From contig CAKTKC010000003.1 in NCBI GenBank assembly GCA_934569225.1, positions 89,052-153,051 on the forward strand: a DNA stretch of 64,000 nt. Reading direction: 5' to 3'. Both the position numbers and the translations under genes were made by a program. The stretch comes from an uncultured Oscillospiraceae bacterium. GTDB taxonomy: Bacteria > Bacillota > Clostridia > Oscillospirales > Oscillospiraceae. The first letter of the stretch is position 1. Each line of letters starts with the position of its first letter. The notes beneath the pieces are model-generated. The model was given only the letters and a program-made list of their open reading frames with translations. It was not told the origin of the DNA and did no database searches. Of the stretch, positions 61,376 through 64,000 are shown piece by piece.

Positions 61376-62203
61376 TCAGGACATCTTGGAAATATCCGTC
61401 CCGAAATACTTGACCGACAGCTCGGTCAGCGTTCCGTCAGCGTCCAGCTCTGCCAGCGCCTGATTGATGGCGGCCAGCAGCGTCGCCGTGTCGGCGCTCT
61501 TGCGGACAGGGATGGCGACCCGCTCCACATCGTCGGAATAGGCTGCGATTTTGATGTTGGCTTCGGGATGGGCTTTCTGATAGTCCGCAAAGACCACCTC
61601 CGCGTTCAGTGTCGCGTCGATCCGACCGGCCAGCAGCAGTTCGATGGTCTGGTTCAGGTCGTCCACGCCGGTGACGGTGGCGCCATAGGCCTCGGCCTGC
61701 TCTGCGTAGGTGCTGGAAATGGTGTTGGCCGTCTTCTTGCCGTTCAGATCTTCCATGGAGCTGATTTCGTCATAATCGCCCCGCACGATTACAGCGGTGC
61801 GGTTATAGGCGTAAGGGGTGGTGAAATCGTACTTTTCCTGACGGTCCGGCGTGATGCCCACACCGTTGACCATAATGTCATACCGTCCGGCGTCCAGACC
61901 GGCCAGCAGGCCGTCCCACTCGCCCTCCACAAAGGTGGCGGTCACGCCCAGCTTTTCCGCGATGGCCTTGCCGACCTCCACGTCATATCCCACCAGTTCG
62001 TCGCTTTCGTCGTGATATGTCCAGGGCGCCCATGTGCCCTCCATGGCAATGACGATCTCACCCTTTTCCTGAATCTGCGCCAACAGATCACCGGTGGCCG
62101 CCCCGGTGGCCTGATCGTTACTCTGGGAAGAACAGCCGGTCAGAACGGCGGTTCCCAGCAGGACGAGGGACAGCAGGCATGCTGCAATTCGATTCTTTTT
62201 CAT
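61376..62203 (-). CDS. Polar amino-acid ABC transporter substrate-binding lipoprotein
   Basis: 275 aa; lipobox VLTGC (Cys24). Periplasmic-binding-protein type 2 fold: EIVIAMEGTWAPWTYHDESDELVGYDVEVGKAIAEKLGV (start and ligand region), GRYDIMVNGVGITPDRQEKYDFTTPY, and a C-terminal LSVKYFGTDIS. Similar to cystine/polar amino-acid binders; exact ligand unknown. Last gene of the permease-ATPase-binding-protein operon. Confidence 0.92.
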   Translation of the reverse strand: MKKNRIAACLLSLVLLGTAVLTGCSSQSNDQATGAATGDLLAQIQEKGEIVIAMEGTWAPWTYHDESDELVGYDVEVGKAIAEKLGVTATFVEGEWDGLLAGLDAGRYDIMVNGVGITPDRQEKYDFTTPYAYNRTAVIVRGDYDEISSMEDLNGKKTANTISSTYAEQAEAYGATVTGVDDLNQTIELLLAGRIDATLNAEVVFADYQKAHPEANIKIAAYSDDVERVAIPVRKSADTATLLAAINQALAELDADGTLTELSVKYFGTDISKMS

Positions 62204-62227
62204 AGCTTGATACTCCTTTTTGCGTTG

Positions 62228-62992
62228 TTATTGGGGTGCGTCAGATGCAAGGATTTCCTCGCCGCTGACGGTATGTAAAAACGCGCGGGTGCGCATTTCC
62301 TTCGGATGTTCAAAGAACTCCTGAGAGGAGCCGGATTCCACCACGACGCCATGCTCCATAAAGACCACCTGATTGGAAACATTGCGGGCAAACCCCATTT
62401 CGTGGGTGACCACCAGCATGGTCATGCCCTCCTCGGCAAGCTGGCGCATAACGGCCAGCACCTCGCCGGTCAGTTCCGGGTCAAGGGCAGAGGTCGGTTC
62501 GTCAAAGTAAATGATCTCCGGTTGCGTGGCCAGCGCCCGGGCAATGGCGACGCGCTGCTGCTGGCCGCCGGAAAGCTGGCTGGGATAGTAGTCGCTGCGG
62601 TCGGCCATGCCGACCTTTTCCAGCATTCGCCGGCCGATTTCCTCCGCTTCCGATTTCGGCATTTTGCGGCCGATGATCAGTCCCTCTGTCACATTTTGCA
62701 GAGCGGTTTTGTTGAGGAACAGATTGTAGTTCTGAAAAACGAAGGCGGTTTTCTGCCGCAGGCGGGCGATATCTTTTTTGGAGATTCGGCTTAAGTCGAA
62801 CCGTTCTCCGTCGAACACCATTTCGCCGCCGCTGGCTCTTTCCAGGAAGTTGATGCACCGAAGCAGGGTGGTTTTTCCGGAACCGCTGGGGCCGAGGATG
62901 GCGACCACGTCGCCCTGTTCCACGGTCAGATCGATGCCTTTCAGCACTTCCAGATCGCCGAAATTCTTTTTGATACAGTGCAGCTCCAGCAT
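62228..62992 (-). CDS. Polar amino-acid ABC transporter ATP-binding protein
   Basis: 254 aa. Walker [11 protein letters not shown]-loop VFQNYNLF, signature LSGGQQQR, Walker [15 protein letters not shown], switch His in VTHEMGFA. GlnQ/TcyC-type. One nt after the permease stop on the minus strand. Confidence 0.96.
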   Translation of the reverse strand: MLELHCIKKNFGDLEVLKGIDLTVEQGDVVAILGPSGSGKTTLLRCINFLERASGGEMVFDGERFDLSRISKKDIARLRQKTAFVFQNYNLFLNKTALQNVTEGLIIGRKMPKSEAEEIGRRMLEKVGMADRSDYYPSQLSGGQQQRVAIARALATQPEIIYFDEPTSALDPELTGEVLAVMRQLAEEGMTMLVVTHEMGFARNVSNQVVFMEHGVVVESGSSQEFFEHPKEMRTRAFLHTVSGEEILASDAPQ

Positions 62993-62993
62993 G

Positions 62994-63755
62994 TCATTTC
63001 ACCTCCTGTTTCTGGTAGGCATTCAGCCGCTTCTCCCCGCGGCCTTGCAGCCATGTGAGGACGGTGGAGAACATCAGATAAATGACGCCCACTTCAATAT
63101 ACAGTGCCAGCGGCTCATAGGTACGGGCCACGATACGCTGGGTGGTCATGAACATTTCCGATACGGTGATATTGGCCGCCAGAGAGGTGTCCTTTACCAA
63201 CGAGATCAGGGAGTTGGACAGGGAAGGAAACGCCGTCCGCATGGCCTGGGGCAGTACGATGCGCCGCATGGTTTGCCAGTAGGTCATACCCGCGCATTCT
63301 CCCGCTTCCAGTTGTCCCCGGGGAACGGATTCCAACGCCGCCCGGACGGTTTCTGCGTCGTAAGCACCGGTGTTGACGGCAAAGACGATGACGGCGGCCG
63401 GAAACGGATTCAGCACAATGCTGATTTTGGGCAGGCCGAAGAAGATCACAAACAGCTGAACCAGCAGGGGCGTTCCCCGGACAATCCAGATGTAGAACCG
63501 GGCGAGGGGCGTCAGCACCGGCACATGGGCAAACTGCACCAGGGCAGTTGCCGTTGCAATGACGAGTGCCAGGGCAAAGGAAATAATGGTCAGCGGGATC
63601 GTCACGGTAATACCGGGCAGCAGAATTTTCCAGAAGGAATCCGCCAGAAGCGTTACGATTCTTTCGCTCACGGCGCCCTGGCCGCAGCCAACCAGAACCC
63701 ATACCATAGCCAGTACCAGAACGATCAGCAAGCAGGATTTTTTTGCGCTTTTCAT
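62994..63755 (-). CDS. Polar amino-acid ABC transporter permease
   Basis: 253 aa from the ATG at 63755 (AAAGGA 6 nt upstream; a TTG two codons earlier is rejected). About five membrane helices and the permease EAA loop [30 protein letters not shown], here written in pieces: [18 protein letters not shown] and [15 protein letters not shown]. First gene of the operon. Confidence 0.94.
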   Translation of the reverse strand: MKSAKKSCLLIVLVLAMVWVLVGCGQGAVSERIVTLLADSFWKILLPGITVTIPLTIISFALALVIATATALVQFAHVPVLTPLARFYIWIVRGTPLLVQLFVIFFGLPKISIVLNPFPAAVIVFAVNTGAYDAETVRAALESVPRGQLEAGECAGMTYWQTMRRIVLPQAMRTAFPSLSNSLISLVKDTSLAANITVSEMFMTTQRIVARTYEPLALYIEVGVIYLMFSTVLTWLQGRGEKRLNAYQKQEVK

Positions 63756-63820
63756 GTACAATCCTTTCTTATGCAGAAATTACGCATTTTCAGAATGGAA
63801 AACGGTATTCATTTCTGACT

Positions 63821-63849
63821 ATTATATTTCCAAAATACAAATATCGCAA
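63821..63849 (-). promoter_or_regulatory. Promoter of amino-acid ABC operon
   Basis: Minus strand: TTGCGA (63844-63849), 17-nt spacer, TATAAT (63821-63826), about 66 nt before the permease ATG. Confidence 0.78.
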
Positions 63850-63888
63850 GTCCCTAATTTGGAAACTGCGCACACGATTTTTACACAA

Positions 63889-63923
63889 GAAAACCGTCAC
63901 TTTCATAAAAAGTGACGGTTTTC
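63889..63923 (-). terminator. Terminator downstream of the tRNA-Thr fragment
   Basis: 15-bp perfect stem GAAAACCGTCACTTT / AAAGTGACGGTTTTC directly after the CCA end of the tRNA fragment, then TTGTG on the minus strand. Confidence 0.85.
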
Positions 63924-63968
63924 TGGAGCTAGTGACCTGACTCGAACAGGCGACCTTCTCATTACGAG
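63924..63968 (-). pseudogene. 3' fragment of tRNA-Thr(CGU)
   Basis: On the minus strand: CTCGTAA (anticodon loop with CGT), TGAGA, AGGTC, then GCCTG-TTCGAGT-CAGGT (T arm), CACTAGCT and CCA. Upstream of the anticodon loop the bases (GATATGCAACGGGTTTCTTGACC, 63969 onward) form no D arm, no matching anticodon-stem strand and no 5' acceptor GCTAGTG. It is therefore a truncated tRNA 3' half, such as remains at integration sites. Confidence 0.72.
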
Positions 63969-64000
63969 GGTCAAGAAACCCGTTGCATATCTTTTTATTT

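Noticed and set aside
63924..64000. Complete tRNA-Thr at the right edge
   Set aside because: The 74 bases up to the window end would need a D arm and a 5' acceptor matching CACTAGC; neither is there.

Overview
The window looks like a chromosomal stretch of a high-GC, anaerobic, spore-capable Clostridia, most like the gut Oscillospiraceae/Ruminococcaceae. This is inferred from gene content and style: type I dockerins and a cohesin, a Spo0A with 0A boxes, VanW-family wall proteins, ECF-type vitamin transport, DUF1934, and a palindromic repeat typical of this family. No 16S gene is present, so the placement is indirect.

Region 1 (1-18167, all plus strand) is an apparent envelope/secretion operon. 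It encodes a dockerin protein (cut by the window edge), a cohesin-dockerin protein, a membrane-anchored cohesin-like protein and, after a MITE-like repeat, a 1110-aa surface protein with a DUF4430 (transcobalamin-beta-like) domain and a Cys-rich tail. A MoxR / DUF58 / transglutaminase-like trio follows, with the transglutaminase catalytic residues replaced. The operon ends with a 1519-aa beta-propeller/dockerin protein, an alpha/alpha-toroid lipoprotein, a second DUF4430 protein and an EcfT-like membrane protein.

Region 2 (18210-27835): an rlmI-type methyltransferase on the minus strand, then two divergent cobalamin riboswitches with near-consensus promoters. One controls a small DUF4430 lipoprotein. 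The other, with a clear terminator, controls ecfT, a fused double ecfA, an S component, a TIM-barrel protein resembling the cobamide-remodelling hydrolase CbiR, cobT, cobU, cobS, a partial CobU-like gene and cobC. Together regions 1 and 2 read as corrinoid capture, import and lower-ligand remodelling. The alpha/alpha-toroid plus DUF4430 pair matches the two-domain architecture of animal intrinsic factor/transcobalamin, which is the most interesting hypothesis here.

Region 3 (27883-47240): mainly housekeeping and cell-wall genes. These are glmM with a GlmU-C-terminal-like acyltransferase, an orphan BlaI repressor, an LCP ligase, spo0A, a cytosolic Cu/Zn SOD, murC, a small hypothetical, ddl, DUF1934, two VanW proteins flanking a HExxH protein, mfd, pth and prs.

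Region 4 (47523-54947): uvrA, a histidine-kinase-like protein without its phospho-acceptor His, radC, uvrB and a FadR-type regulator. The regulator precedes a divergent ketol-acid-reductoisomerase-like gene and a GntP permease (55160-57495), probably a hydroxy/sugar-acid catabolic unit of unknown substrate.

Region 5 (57658-64000): an OmpR-type two-component pair with a lipoprotein, a second copy of the MITE-like repeat, a polar amino-acid ABC importer on the minus strand, and at the right edge a 3' fragment of a tRNA-Thr followed by a terminator, possibly an integration scar. No rRNA, CRISPR array, transposase or phage gene was seen.
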